This document shows positions 41,761 to 52,253 of a stretch of 64,000 nt of DNA, in pieces. The notes beneath the pieces are model-generated. The model had not been told where the DNA came from. It did not search any database and worked only from the letters and a program-made list of their open reading frames with translations. The translations under genes were made by a program, and so were the position numbers. Source of the stretch: Eustoma russellianum (lineage: Eukaryota; Streptophyta; Magnoliopsida; Gentianales; Gentianaceae); assembly GCA_036186865.1 (NCBI GenBank), contig AP025053.1, positions 5,830,355-5,894,354 on the forward strand, read 5' to 3'. Every line of letters begins with the position of its first letter. The first letter of the stretch is position 1.

Positions 41761-43195
41761 ACAATATAATGATCATTTCTTCGGAAAAAAGAAAAAAGAA
41801 AATAGAGGATAAAGTCGTTTTTTCCCTCTCTAAACAATAAATCCGAAACGATACTTTCCTAACCAATTCCAAATAGAAACGGTAACTGCAACTCCTGCAT
41901 ATCCCACCGGTAATTCATTTTCTCCATCTTTTTTTCCTCAATTCTTCTTCCACTTTTCCACTGTAATTGCCGGAATTACATTCTCCATCGTCTTCCTTCT
42001 CTTGTTCTGCCTATTATTTTGTGGAAAACCGTAATGTCTTCTTCTTTCCATCATTATTTTGTGATATGAAAAATGATTGCAGTTCTTCTGGTCCAGTTGT
42101 TTCATGATATAAATCAGTTGTTTCCTGTCGCTTTCTAGATTTTGTTGTGTTTTGATTCAAAATTTTTGGTTTGAAGGAGGGCAGTTCTATTTTGTAGGAT
42201 TTTTGTGGTTTAATGTCCACTTCAACTCTCTATCCCAAAAAAAAAAAAAAGGTCCTCTTTAATTCTTGACAAAATTTAAACCAGACTCTAAGTTTCGGTT
42301 ATTTATCGATTAATAGGTAGATTACTTCAAGATCTGAATATTACAAAATAAGCCACTTCGAATTAGGTTTTATTGACGATTCACAAAGCCATAATCGATC
42401 ATTTTATGTTTGATTGGCTATTTAGTCGTCGTAAAAGACTGCCCAAGGCCTGTTTGATCTTTGTTAATGACTTTGGTATCATTTTGGCGCCCGCTGCGAG
42501 TTAAGTAACTATGGTGGAACTGATGTATGCCAAAGTTGTTGAAGCTTATTATGCATAATCCAAATTTATCCTGCTTGGATGCTTTTCAGTTTTATTACCT
42601 TTGTGTCTTTATAACTAATATTCCGTGTCTTGATTAAGCCTTATAGGTATTCTAGTTCTTTATCTTAATGACCTTACATAATTTTTTTTTTATTTTACCC
42701 GGGTGCTTGCTGCAAAAATCTCACTGTAAAATCTGTTATGGAAGTCTTATTTTCCTCTTATACTTGGGTGAACTTTTGGCCTAGTTACCCTCAAGGTAAC
42801 AGCATGCAGTCAAAATAGTGTGTATGATGATTGTTATTTGATTATGTTCGAGGTTGATATCGAGTATCTGTTTTCATGTGTAGATAGCACTGTTAGCTAA
42901 ATCAATTGGGCTGTTTACAATGCCATGAACTTTTTCTTTTTTGAAAAAAAATAAATTATTGTTATCATTAGCCTTTTCCTTTCTGTCTCTCTTATAGAGT
43001 GCTAAATTGTTTGGTTTCTGTTATTTTAGGTGATGTGGCAGTTTTATGCTATTTTGAAGCTGTCAACTAAGACGTTATAAGAAGCCGCCTTCTTGTTTAA
43101 AAAGAACTTTCCCTGTATTTGCAATCTTGATCTTGCACATTTTCACAAGAGGTAAATAGCTATTCAATGATCAAGGGAATAGGCTACTTTATGTT
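41761..43195 (+). promoter_or_regulatory. Promoter and leader region of the 813-aa gene
   Basis: No ORF is convincing. A pyrimidine-rich stretch at about 41910-42010 (TTTTTTTCCTCAATTCTTCTT) looks like 5' UTR. TTATTTTAG|GTG near 43022-43030 and GTTATGCAG near 43193-43201 look like splice acceptors, so the leader may contain an intron. The last alternative would remove the first ATG and make the in-frame ATG at 43232 the start. Confidence 0.4.
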
Positions 43196-45637
43196 ATGCA
43201 GAGAATTGAAAGCTGTAGGGATCTGCTGCATAACATGGAAATTGATTCAGAGATTCAGGAACCGAAATTCGTACATACCAGAAAGCATCAACCTCTCTTT
43301 GCCCTGGGAATGCTGACTGATGCTGCAAGTCAATTTGAACATAGGAACACGTGCTGCAAGGTCTGTGAAGCGCGTATTCCAACAGAGGTGGCATCTGAGC
43401 CAAATTTCTGTGACACTGAAAATGGAACCAAATTTAAGATTCACCCTCCAGTACACAACCAGCAACCTGCGCATTTTCTAATGACTGGAACCAATAGGCT
43501 CAATGGACTTGCCTCAAGTCTTCCTGAATCGCCAGTGAGCAAAAGCGATCTTGATTTGCGGTGGAAAGACATTCGTTTACTTGTTAATGCTTTAAAAAGC
43601 CTATCATCTGCTCTTGTCAAATCAGAACATTCCCATGAGTTGGCTGCAGGCACCCAAGTGGAAGCTGAGGGATCTGAGTATTTGAGCAAAGAAGCTTCCG
43701 ATGCCATTCGGCGCGTTGAATCCTGTCTTGTTGTTTTGCAAACTGGTTCCAAGCGTTTGGAGAAGGATGCAACTAGAGAAGCTCTCATGGAGAGTATAGT
43801 TCAAGAAGAATTATCTGATGCGGTGAATAATTATCTTCCAAATACAGCTTCAGCTAATCTTTATGTTAATGGAAATACTCCAGTAACTACAGGGATTGGT
43901 CTGAATAAGAATGTAACTAGTGGCAGTGGTGAATCACTACAGCATCCGGGTAATGGACGCTATGGAAAGGCGATTCCAGTGCATCAGGTGCCCAGTAAAA
44001 CATTCAGTCGGCCAATGGAAATGGAAGTTCTATATTCAAAAGAAAATCAGCATACTAAGCCATTTCAACCAACATACACCAGGATGAGCAGCCAGCCAAT
44101 AGGTGGCCCAACCTTCCTTGCTTCACGACCTTATATGCGAAGTCAGATGGGAAACAGAGAAAGGAAGATAGAGGACTGGATGCTTGGTAACAAGGCGGAG
44201 TCGACTATGGAGGGGATCAGACCGCCTTATGAAGCACCAAATCAAAATTATCAGATGCCAAGGTGGAATTTTGTATCCGATCAATTATCACCTTATAGGG
44301 AGGAGAGGTTACCGAGACTGCCTGATTCTTCCAGCTGGTTGCCATGCCACACTAATGATCGGACTTCAAAAACTCAGCTACAATATGGATCTATTCTACA
44401 AGACAATTTCAACAAATCTAGAGCAAGAAAACTGTCTAGGAATTTGAGACATTTCAAGGAATACAAAAAAAATAATCGAGGTGGGCTACTAGACAGTGAT
44501 TACGACAGCAATTTGAGTAGGAACTGGATGGATCACAACAAGGACAGAATTCCTAGTCAGGTGTTGAACCGACAAACTCTAATAGATAAACAACCATATG
44601 ATATTGCTAGGTCATTCACCTGTAACTCAAAATGGAATGATGATGATGCAGTAGGACATCGTACATTCGACGACCATAGGCATCCAAGAAGAAAGCTGTT
44701 GCATCATAAGCATGAGGTGAAGAACACGTATACCCACTCTAGTTCCTCAAGTTGGAGAAATCAGGAAAGTTGGCCTTCTACTAGCTATACTGAAAAATTC
44801 TACGCTTCAGGGCATAACCGGAGACGAAAAAGCGCCGCTTCTACTACAAGCAGCGAGAGTGGGATATACTCCCCTTTGCCTAGCCGTCCGTGTCATTATA
44901 CGGTTGTAAGCAATAGCGGGGAGGAAAGGTCCTCGTATACTAGCGATGGAGATTATGAACTAACTTCTTGTACCCCGAGCTATGTAAGCGTGGAATACTC
45001 ATTGCCTAGTGGTACCTCTGATCAAGTATCTATAAGTGGAGATAGTGAGGATTATGGTTCGTCATCTCATGGTAAAACTAGACAGCTTCAACATCATAAG
45101 GACTCCAAGTACTTGTCCATGGATTCTGCATCAGATGCAAGACATCCAATGAGGCATCAGAGACAAGCTTCACTAAAGCAGCCAAAGAAACAAGGCGGCA
45201 CGTGGAAAAAGTTGAAGGATAAGCTATCAATCATCTTTCATCATCACCACCACCATCACCACCACCATCACCATCATCCTGAGAGTGAAGATGTTGATAG
45301 AGATCGTAGTAGTCATGATTTTAGGATCAAACATGGGAAGCATCTGGCAAAGCAGAACGGAAAGAAGGAAGCTGGGAAACAGGCAGTTGACAAGGTTGAG
45401 AAGTCCATAATAAATGCTGAAGCGCAAAAGAAGGAACAGAAACATCTTAGTAGGCTTGTCACTGGGCTTTTTAGCCATATCAAGCACAAGAAGAAATCAA
45501 AAACTTCTGCAACAAAAACTAAGAGGCTGGGAAAGGGTAAGCATGAAGCTAAGAACATGTGGAAGAAAAAACACTGGTGGCAGATGCTGCATCGGCAGAA
45601 ACAGGTTAAGAGGCTGGGTTTTGGACATAAGAACTAA
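43196..45637 (+). CDS. KOKOPELLI-like plant protein, 813 aa
   Basis: This is the only long intact host ORF. Residues about 120-220 form a helical stretch (DLRWKDIRLLVNALKSLSSA, SKEASDAIRRVESCLVVLQT). The middle is Ser/Arg/Tyr-rich and probably disordered. Near residue 672 comes GGTWKKLKDKLSIIF, then about 13 consecutive His (residues about 682-694), then a strongly basic tail (KSKTSATKTKRLGKGK, HWWQMLHRQKQVKRLG) that could direct it to the nucleus. The His tract after a 'WKKLKDKL' phrase and the helical N-terminal block recall plant KOKOPELLI-like proteins, but I am not sure. In Arabidopsis that gene acts in pollen. The start at 43196 is the first ATG; 43232 (MEIDSEIQ) is an alternative. Confidence 0.65.
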   Translation: MQRIESCRDLLHNMEIDSEIQEPKFVHTRKHQPLFALGMLTDAASQFEHRNTCCKVCEARIPTEVASEPNFCDTENGTKFKIHPPVHNQQPAHFLMTGTNRLNGLASSLPESPVSKSDLDLRWKDIRLLVNALKSLSSALVKSEHSHELAAGTQVEAEGSEYLSKEASDAIRRVESCLVVLQTGSKRLEKDATREALMESIVQEELSDAVNNYLPNTASANLYVNGNTPVTTGIGLNKNVTSGSGESLQHPGNGRYGKAIPVHQVPSKTFSRPMEMEVLYSKENQHTKPFQPTYTRMSSQPIGGPTFLASRPYMRSQMGNRERKIEDWMLGNKAESTMEGIRPPYEAPNQNYQMPRWNFVSDQLSPYREERLPRLPDSSSWLPCHTNDRTSKTQLQYGSILQDNFNKSRARKLSRNLRHFKEYKKNNRGGLLDSDYDSNLSRNWMDHNKDRIPSQVLNRQTLIDKQPYDIARSFTCNSKWNDDDAVGHRTFDDHRHPRRKLLHHKHEVKNTYTHSSSSSWRNQESWPSTSYTEKFYASGHNRRRKSAASTTSSESGIYSPLPSRPCHYTVVSNSGEERSSYTSDGDYELTSCTPSYVSVEYSLPSGTSDQVSISGDSEDYGSSSHGKTRQLQHHKDSKYLSMDSASDARHPMRHQRQASLKQPKKQGGTWKKLKDKLSIIFHHHHHHHHHHHHHPESEDVDRDRSSHDFRIKHGKHLAKQNGKKEAGKQAVDKVEKSIINAEAQKKEQKHLSRLVTGLFSHIKHKKKSKTSATKTKRLGKGKHEAKNMWKKKHWWQMLHRQKQVKRLGFGHKN

Positions 45638-45865
45638 AGTGTTTTGTGGTGGTGGTGTTGTTCCTATCAAGAATATAATCTTTTATCTTTTTTTGGTGAC
45701 ATGGAATATAATCTCTTTAAGATCAGTCCTGGCTGCTTTCTTTTCTTATATAGCAACTCATCCTATACTTCCTTTTGGAAACCTTTGTTAAACATAATCA
45801 TACCTTAATTTGTAGAACTTCATTTGAAATAGTTTAGGTTGTTTGAGCTTTGTTTAGGTATGTAA
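45638..45865 (+). other. Probable 3' UTR of the 813-aa gene
   Basis: GTGGTGGTGGTGTTG follows the stop, then T-rich sequence and ATGTAATAATAC near 45860 that could act as a weak poly-A signal. No canonical AATAAA was seen. Confidence 0.4.
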
Positions 45866-45869
45866 TAAT

Positions 45870-46030
45870 ACTACAACAACATCAACATTACCCCATTGCC
45901 TTAGAGCCCTCTGTCTCTGACAGGATATGGAGGGCCAGATGTATGCAACCATACTTATGTGTTAGAAACACACAGAAGTTGTTTCTTGATGACCCATAAT
46001 GAAAATTGCGTCAAACTGTGTCGATCAATT
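45870..46030 (-). mobile_element. TS-like SINE
   Basis: On minus the order is GGGTCATCAAGAAACAACTT, AAGTATGGTTGCATACATCT, GGCCCTCC, then GGGGTAATGTTGATGTTGTT and a GTTGTAGTA tail. This is the layout of plant TS/SolS-type SINEs, where 'GGGAAACARCCTCT' leads to a CCCTCC block and a TTG-repeat tail. It lies just past the 3' end of the host gene, in the opposite orientation. Its 5' end is approximate. Confidence 0.65.
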
Positions 46031-46909
46031 GATACTTCACAATATAAGAAGCGATGCCAATTTAGTGATTCATTTTGCTTTATTTCATTATATTCTAAAG
46101 TCAAAAAAGAATGTGTCATTGACTTCATTAGAAATGAAAGATAGGTATACAATAATAACGTATATTAAAAATTCCAATTTATTAGTCTCTTAATACATAC
46201 AAACTTACTTTGACTCTTGTTGATTTGACTCCTAACTATTTGGTTTGTCATGATTTCTTCCATTCACATTTGCAACTTTTCCTCATTTCGGTCATTTTCA
46301 CCTTTGTGCTTCTAAAACAAACTTATAAGTTCCAAATTTATCGAAAATCAAACGTTCAATAAAAAAAGAAATCATCAAGTAAGCTCGGTGATTATCTAAT
46401 TAATAGGGTGTACTATTATAATCGAAATGTATATGTTAAAGATCTCATGAGATTAAGCATAAACAACTAATGAAAGAAATTAAAATGCCGGAACAAGTGC
46501 ATTAGTTGCACTCAATCAATGAAATATAAGATTAGGTCCGTTTTAAGCATAAGCAATGACTATCAGCAACCATCATCTGATTGCTGGACATTTTTCTCTT
46601 ATGCATCATCGTATTGTTGGGCTGATTTCATCTTGTCACATGGTAAAATGTCAAAAAGCAGTGATCTTTGCAAATATAACTGTTTGTCAATTTTTGTGCT
46701 TTCTTCTCATTGATGTCATTTGAACCATTTATTGCCCTCTGCTTCAGATAATATACCAAAATGGTGGATTTGGGGCTATTGGAATTCACCAATGATGTAT
46801 GACAAAATGCATTATCTGTTAAGGAATTTCTTGGACATAGCTGGAAACATGTGAATTATTTATGTAAGACTTCCTTTGGTAGGCAAAAACAGAGAATTGT
46901 ATATTTTAC
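46031..46909. other. Intergenic, nothing recognised
   Basis: AT-rich sequence with only short ORFs that lack any protein pattern. I see no repeat or RNA gene. Confidence 0.5.
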
Positions 46910-47098
46910 GCAATTTCTGGTGGTATGATCAGCTGATAAAGTTGATGTTTTGTGACCTTGAGATTACGGTTTCGAGCAGTGGAAACAGTCTTGCACAAAG
47001 TGTAGGGTAAAACTACGTATATCAGATCGCAAAGCGATCCGGTCCTCCTCCGGACCCGCATAAACGCGGGAGCCTACCTCACGGAAACGCCCTTTTTC
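46910..47098 (+). mobile_element. Au-like SINE
   Basis: An A-box-like TGATCAGCTGATAAAG (46926), a B box GGTTTCGAGCA (46968-46978), then GTGGAAACAGTCTTGC, AGTGTAGGGTAAAACTACGT, a CGGACCCGCATAAACGCGGGAG tail and a T-run at 47092 follow the Au SINE pattern step by step. It is a different copy from the minus-strand one at 9413. Target duplication was not resolved. Confidence 0.8.
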
Positions 47099-48346
47099 TA
47101 GTAGCATGATCAATTGATGCAGAATTGTCTTGAAGTTTTCTCTTGGATCAAATGAAACACTTATTGTTAGTCTTGAAGTACAGAGGCGTTTTCACTGAGG
47201 CCCGTTGGTATTGTATCTGAGTTGGAGCTCTAATTGGCAGTGTATTTCTTTTCAATTCCTTTTCTTAAACGTAAGTGTCCAGTGAATCTACATAACTGAG
47301 TAATGTTACTTCATGTTGGATTTTGGACACCAAACATAAATGAAGAACAACAAACTAAGAAACAAGAAGAAGAATTGAAGGGTGAAGGCATCTGCATATT
47401 TATTCAGTTCACTCCCTGTTACAAAGATAAAGGAAAGAAAACATATATAGAGAAGGCAGCTTCTCTTTGTAATAATAATGCCCTTGGAATTCCTGGCAGA
47501 AATTTTCTGGCACCAACGGTAAAAAATGAGCACTGTCTAATGGTCACAAATTGGACGAAAATGCCCCTTCTCTTAAGTTCACTTGTGTGAACTTTAAATA
47601 TACATATTTATGTGTTTACATTGCAATATAATTCATATATACAAATGTGTTATATTTCTCTTCTTCGTATAGTCTTTGAGTTTGAATATAATATTGGTCT
47701 GAGCCCCGTATGATAGGCATATATCTCAATACTCTCCCTCAAACTTAGTGCATAGAAGAATGCAACTAAGTTTGCAGTATGTATATTTTGAAGGCAGAGA
47801 AGCTTCCAACTGGATCAACAGTATGATTATCCTCCAATTGATGAACTGTTATGACTCCATGGTGTTCTTGAGTTTGGAAAAATTGCATATGTTCCTCAGC
47901 CACCTGCAAGAAATGTTAGTGTAAAATCTTTCATCTTGGTAACACCAAGATGACACCTCCAAATGAAATTGTCCTGCTCCTGCGATGCATAGGTTAGTGA
48001 AAAAAAAAAACTCCTGCTGTTCCTGAAAAAAAAAATGTCATAGGATAGTAATAAATATTCCTTCCGTATTAAAATATAAAGAAAAGGAAAAAGCAGACTA
48101 ATTTTAGCCATGCAAAAAAGGAGAAAAATCTGCCTTTGATTTCTTAATTCTGTTACACAACAGTGTAAAAAGTTCCTATATATAAATGACTATCATAATA
48201 TATCAGAAAAAAAGAAAAAATAAATAAAATATTGCCATTCATGTACTAAAGGTGTTTTAACAAATAATAAAATGCAACTAAGTTTTTTACTAAAACTTCT
48301 CAGCATATAAGCCCCGTATGATATGCATATATCTCAATATTTCAAC
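47099..48346. other. Intergenic with a 30-bp direct repeat
   Basis: The longest frame (47303-47590) has no recognisable pattern. A 30-bp phrase, AGCCCCGTATGATAGGCATA plus ten bases, occurs at 47702-47731 and again at 48310-48339 with one mismatch, 608 bp apart. Poly-A/poly-T runs lie near 48000-48035. Confidence 0.5.
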
Positions 48347-50091
48347 ACAGCATTTGCCAAGTCTCATGCAGTTTTATCTGAAGAAACTTTACAAGAGAGG
48401 AATGGCAGTGAGAAAGACGTGAACATTGATTAACAGCTAAGACGTTTGTCGCTTGTTGCAAGTAAATATAGAAATGTGGTGATGAATAAGAACTTGACAC
48501 CTAATTCTGAAACATGCAGTAGAAATGGTAACAAGGACATGCCTCTGGTCAGTTCAAAGATCAAGTTGTCCTCATCGTTTTTGTTTTCTTTCACTTCAAT
48601 GAAATGAGTTGCTCTCTTATCTCTTGTTGAACAAATAATCACAAAAACTTTTTGTGGCTATGCAGTAATTGCCTCCCTCCATGTAGCTAATGCTTGTCAA
48701 TTTTTTATTTCTAGTTTCATCAACAACAATTGCCTCACAATCTTCATAACTAAAAAAATCGTCTGCATATGGACAATGACGAGGTCGGATTGTCTCGCCA
48801 AAGTAAAAGTCGAAATATCCGGGGTCTAAAGCCGTCAACCCTCCGTCACTTGTCCTCTTAGGAAGCCTGAGAAAGGAAAGAACGCGTTAGGGGTCCCAGG
48901 GCGCTGCCCCGGGGAAACCCTCCGACGCTCAAGTCAGTTACGGGCATTATAGCGTATGGCTTTAACTGAAATATAGGTTTGACGAAACCTGTTTGAGGTC
49001 GGCCAAGGTGTAGGCCGAGCTGAGATGAGAACAGCGGGGTGTTTTACTTGTGGTTTGGACTTGCAATTTTGGCTTAGAGCTTCTTACTGTTGGGGAAGCT
49101 CTTTTATAGCTGGCGAAGCTGGGAGCTGCGTGTCTCAGATGGTTGAGATGACGACGTCTGGCCTGCTTGCATGGTAGCCGTGCAGCTGCTAAGGATTGCT
49201 GTATTGGCACCTTTCCTTCGTATGGTTGACATCTGGAAAGTTAGATATTGCATGTAGGCCACGTAGCATACAGCTCTGTGACTGTTGTAACTTGGCTGAG
49301 ATCAATAATCAGAGCCGTGGTCGCTAGCTGATCCGAGGCCGAGATGAAACTGTGGAGAACTCGGATTCCTTTGGCCGAGCTGGATGTATATCCGCTCTTC
49401 TAGATGTGTTATTATGGCCGAGGTGCCATTTTGAAGGGCAGAAATGCCGGGGTCTTGTGATAAAATGCTTGGGCCAAGGTTCTGGCCGGGCTTTTCCAGT
49501 TGGTAACTGTAGCCGTGATAAGATCCTTTGGCCGTGGTAAAGCCATTGAGCCAAGGTGGATCCCTTAGGCCGAGGTGGAACCCTTTAGGCCGAGGTGGAA
49601 CCCTTAGTTCCAGTAGGGTACTGACCATGTAGCCGAGATGGCGTGGGGCCTCCGTGGCCGAGGCGGAATACTTGTCCGCGTGGGACTTGGTCAATCATCA
49701 GGCCGACCTGCGGCCCTTAGTCATTTCTGTACTCTTGCTCTAACGTTGACTGTCTTTGACTGACGGGTGAATTTTCTGGTATCATCAGACAAGATTCATG
49801 TTTTTTCAGGAAATGAAAGCTCAAGGAGTTACTAAGACCGGCTAGAGCTTTTGAAAGGTGTTAGTGGTCTTTTAGGCCAGGAGTATTGACAGCTTTGATG
49901 GGATTTGGAGCTGGTAAAACAACCCTAATGGATGTTTTTGGGTTCTTATAGCAAGATAATATAGCAAGATAATATGAGCAAAATGATATTCATTCTCCTT
50001 AAGTAACTGTACTTGAATCCTTGACATACTCAGCCTGGCTTCGACTGCCTGCAGAAGTAGATTCTGCTGTCAGAAAAGTGAATCTCATACT
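48347..50091 (+). pseudogene. PDR-type ABCG transporter pseudogene, interrupted
   Basis: Two pieces are visible. At 48347-48433 the frame reads AFAKSHAVLSEETLQERNGS, as in the linker before the second nucleotide-binding domain of plant PDR transporters. From 49811, after a splice-acceptor-like TTTTTTCAG, EMKAQGVTKT is followed in shifted frames by a LELLKGVSG-type block, then GVLTALMGFGAGKTTLMDVF (Walker A), and further on EQNDIHSP and VTVLESLTYSAWLRLPAEVD. Stops and an internal deletion of about 30-40 residues after Walker A make it non-functional. A Tat solo LTR sits between the pieces and a copia element truncates it at 50091. Confidence 0.75.
48777..49787 (-). mobile_element. Tat-lineage solo LTR (1011 bp) with GACAA duplication
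   Basis: Flanked by GACAA at 48772-48776 and 49788-49792. On minus it starts TGATGATACC and ends CCTCGTCA. A TATA box (CTATAAAAGAGC on minus) lies near 49110. Downstream comes TGACTTGAGCGTCGGAGGGT and CCCCGGGGCAGCGCC, a phrase usual in the R/U5 of Tat-like LTRs. Many GGCCGAG-type motifs are scattered through 49300-49700. There is no internal region, so it formed by LTR recombination. It lies in what was probably an intron of the ABC transporter gene. Confidence 0.8.
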
Positions 50092-50839
50092 TGTTGGAGA
50101 AATTGAAACGGGTGAACGAGAAATTAATTCTCAAAGTGGATGGAAAACGCGGTTGCACGGTTACGTTTAAACAAAACGCGGTTAAGTTTGATAAGGCGTT
50201 CGGTTATGGTTTAAATCGAACGGTTGTTTAAATCTGATTCAAACGGTATCCTTCGATATAAGATAAGATCAATCTGGTTTGATCTAACGGTGGCAGGGAA
50301 GGCAGCTTTAATCTAACGGCCGAGATTTAAACTGTCCTAACCACCCCAACTGAATGTGGTTTCCATCTAACGCTCCAGGTTTAAACCTGCGGATTAATCT
50401 TCGATCTAAAGGCTGAGATTAAACCTTCCTAATCTAGATAGGAGGTTTTCATCTAACGACCTAAATCAAACTTCGGTTTTGATCCAACGGTCACGGTACC
50501 TTGTTCTCCAACCGACTCCCCTATATAAAGAGGGCTAAGGGTGCATTTATTCACACACCTTGCTCTAGCATTTCATAGCATTCGAGGCTTGCATCACGTC
50601 CGGAAGAAGTCAGGACATTCGAAGGTTCGAAGTAGTTCAAGTTCAGCAGTGCCGCTCAACTAAACAGGTACCCGTTGTATCCTGGGAAACGATTGCTCAC
50701 ACCGGTTGGACACAGTATACCGGAGCAATACGTCTTAAGGACAGAGTCCTCGACTCGCCCTGGGTTTGATTATTTTTGTATTGTTCATATGCACACATTG
50801 AACGACTGCGTCTTGGTACAGGATTGATTGTCTCCAACA
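50092..50839 (+). repeat. 5' LTR of the copia element (748 bp)
   Basis: It starts TGTTGGAGA and ends TCTCCAACA, a perfect 9-bp terminal inverted repeat. TATATAAAG lies at 50522. The sequence after the LTR (ATCTTAAGACG) does not match the initiator-Met primer site, so the primer is unknown. Confidence 0.8.
50282..50493 (+). promoter_or_regulatory. Cluster of ATCTAACG/AACGG motifs upstream of TATA
   Basis: ATCTAACG or close variants occur near 50282, 50311, 50364, 50402 and 50453. TCCAACGGTCA at 50483-50493 is a full match to the plant M-phase-specific activator consensus YCYAACGGYYA, and TCTAACGGCCG near 50312 differs at one base. Three-repeat MYB proteins bind this element in plants. That it drives the LTR in G2/M is inference. 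Confidence 0.45.
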
Positions 50840-51044
50840 ATCTTAAGACGTATTTTTATTCAATTACTTCTGTACCGTTTTTTCCCCGCAAAGGCAGTGT
50901 TCATACTGATTTGCAGTCTACTTCTACTCCTTTCTTAAATCTGATTCTGTTATGATCTATACGTTTTGATCAACTGAACAGAAATCTGATGAGAACGCTA
51001 GCTCTGGCTCCGTTCATGGCGCAGACATTCAGAGCTCTGCTCCA

Positions 51045-52176
51045 ATGGCACCAACTGCTGGGGTGCCAAGACATGCTCCTCCTGCACAGGGTCCTGCAGT
51101 GGCCCAAGTGGAGAAACCGGAGAAGTTCAGTGGAAGCTTCTTCAAACGTTGGCAGCAGAAGATGTTGTTCTTCTTGACTGCTGTGGGGTTGGCGAACTTC
51201 CTGACTGAGGACCCGCCTATGGTGGATCCGTTGGAGGACCAAACCCAGAATATGCAAAACCAACAGTTTGTTGAAACTTGGAATTTCAATAATTATGTTT
51301 GTTTGAGCCATATTCTGAGTTGTTTGGCCAACTCCTTGTATGGTTTATACTGCACGTATAAAACCGCAAAGTCTTTGTGGCAGGCTTTGGAAAAGAAATA
51401 CCGTACGGAAGATGCCGGCACTAAGAAATTTATTGTCGGCAAATTCCTGGATTTCAAAATGTCTGATTCTCGACTGTTGTTTCTCAAGTTGAGGAACTTC
51501 AGACGTTGGTTGCCGAGATGGAAAAGGAGGGCATGTTGCTCAGTGAATCTTTCGTCGTGGCTGCAGTGATTGAGAAGCTACCTCTTTCGTGGAGGGAATT
51601 CAGAAGCTATCTCAAACACAAGAGAAAGGAGATGACATTGGAAGATCTATTGTTCGACTCCGCATTGAGGAGGACAATCGTAGATCTGAGAGAACGCCAC
51701 AATCTAGCTCTGGTCAGGCTAAGGCCCATGTTGCTGAGGCCAAGAAAAAGAAAGGCCAACTCGGGGTGAACAGGAAAGGCAAGCAGATCGCCAGGAAGTT
51801 CACCGGGAAATGCTACAACTGTGGCATTCAGGGGCATGTCAGCAATGAATGCAGAAAGCCCAAGAAGAAGCAAACCAAGGCAAAGGCCAACATAGTCGAT
51901 GCATTGGATGATCTGAATCTCTGTGCGGTAGTCTCAGAGTGCAATGCTGTGGGGAACGTACGTGAGTGGTGGCTTGATACTGGCGCCACTAGACATGTTT
52001 GCTCCAGCAGAGAGATGTTCACGGAGTACCAGCCCAGGAACAATGAACAACTTTACATGGGAAACTCGGCCTCTTCGAAGATTGAAGGCGAGGGCAAAGT
52101 TGTTCTAAAGCTCACCTCAGGGAAGCATCTGACTCTACAGAATGTGCTGCACGTCCCTGATATTCGGAAGAATTAA
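51045..52176 (+). pseudogene. gag: Copia gag and protease start, broken
   Basis: The gag domain (EKPEKFSGSFFKRWQQKMLF, then TWNFNNYVCLSHILSCL and FIVGKFLDFKMSD) occupies 51045-51475. A one-base frame change near 51470 leads to EELQTLVAEMEKEGMLLSES, and a second near 51650 to IVRLRIEEDNRRSE. The CCHC knuckle CYNCGIQGHVSNEC lies near 51810 and the protease site LDTGATRHVCSS near 51980. The frame ends at TAA 52174-52176, where the family normally has Leu. Translation could begin upstream of 51045 because the frame is open back to about 50970. Confidence 0.85.
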
Positions 52177-52253
52177 GTATCTGGATCTCTTCTAGTCATG
52201 CATGGTTTTAGACTAGTGTTAGAGTCTAATAAAGTTATTCTTTCGAAAATGGC

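Noticed and set aside
45227..45558. Antisense ORFs over the end of the 813-aa gene
   Set aside because: They are reverse-complement shadows of the His tract and Lys-rich tail.
47303..47590. 95-codon plus-strand ORF
   Set aside because: No recognisable motif, no splice or promoter context, and composition like the surrounding non-coding DNA.
48617..48838. 73-codon minus-strand ORF, DPGYFDFYFG and onward
   Set aside because: It spans the boundary of the Tat solo LTR and its target duplication at 48772-48776, so it is a chance frame across an insertion junction.
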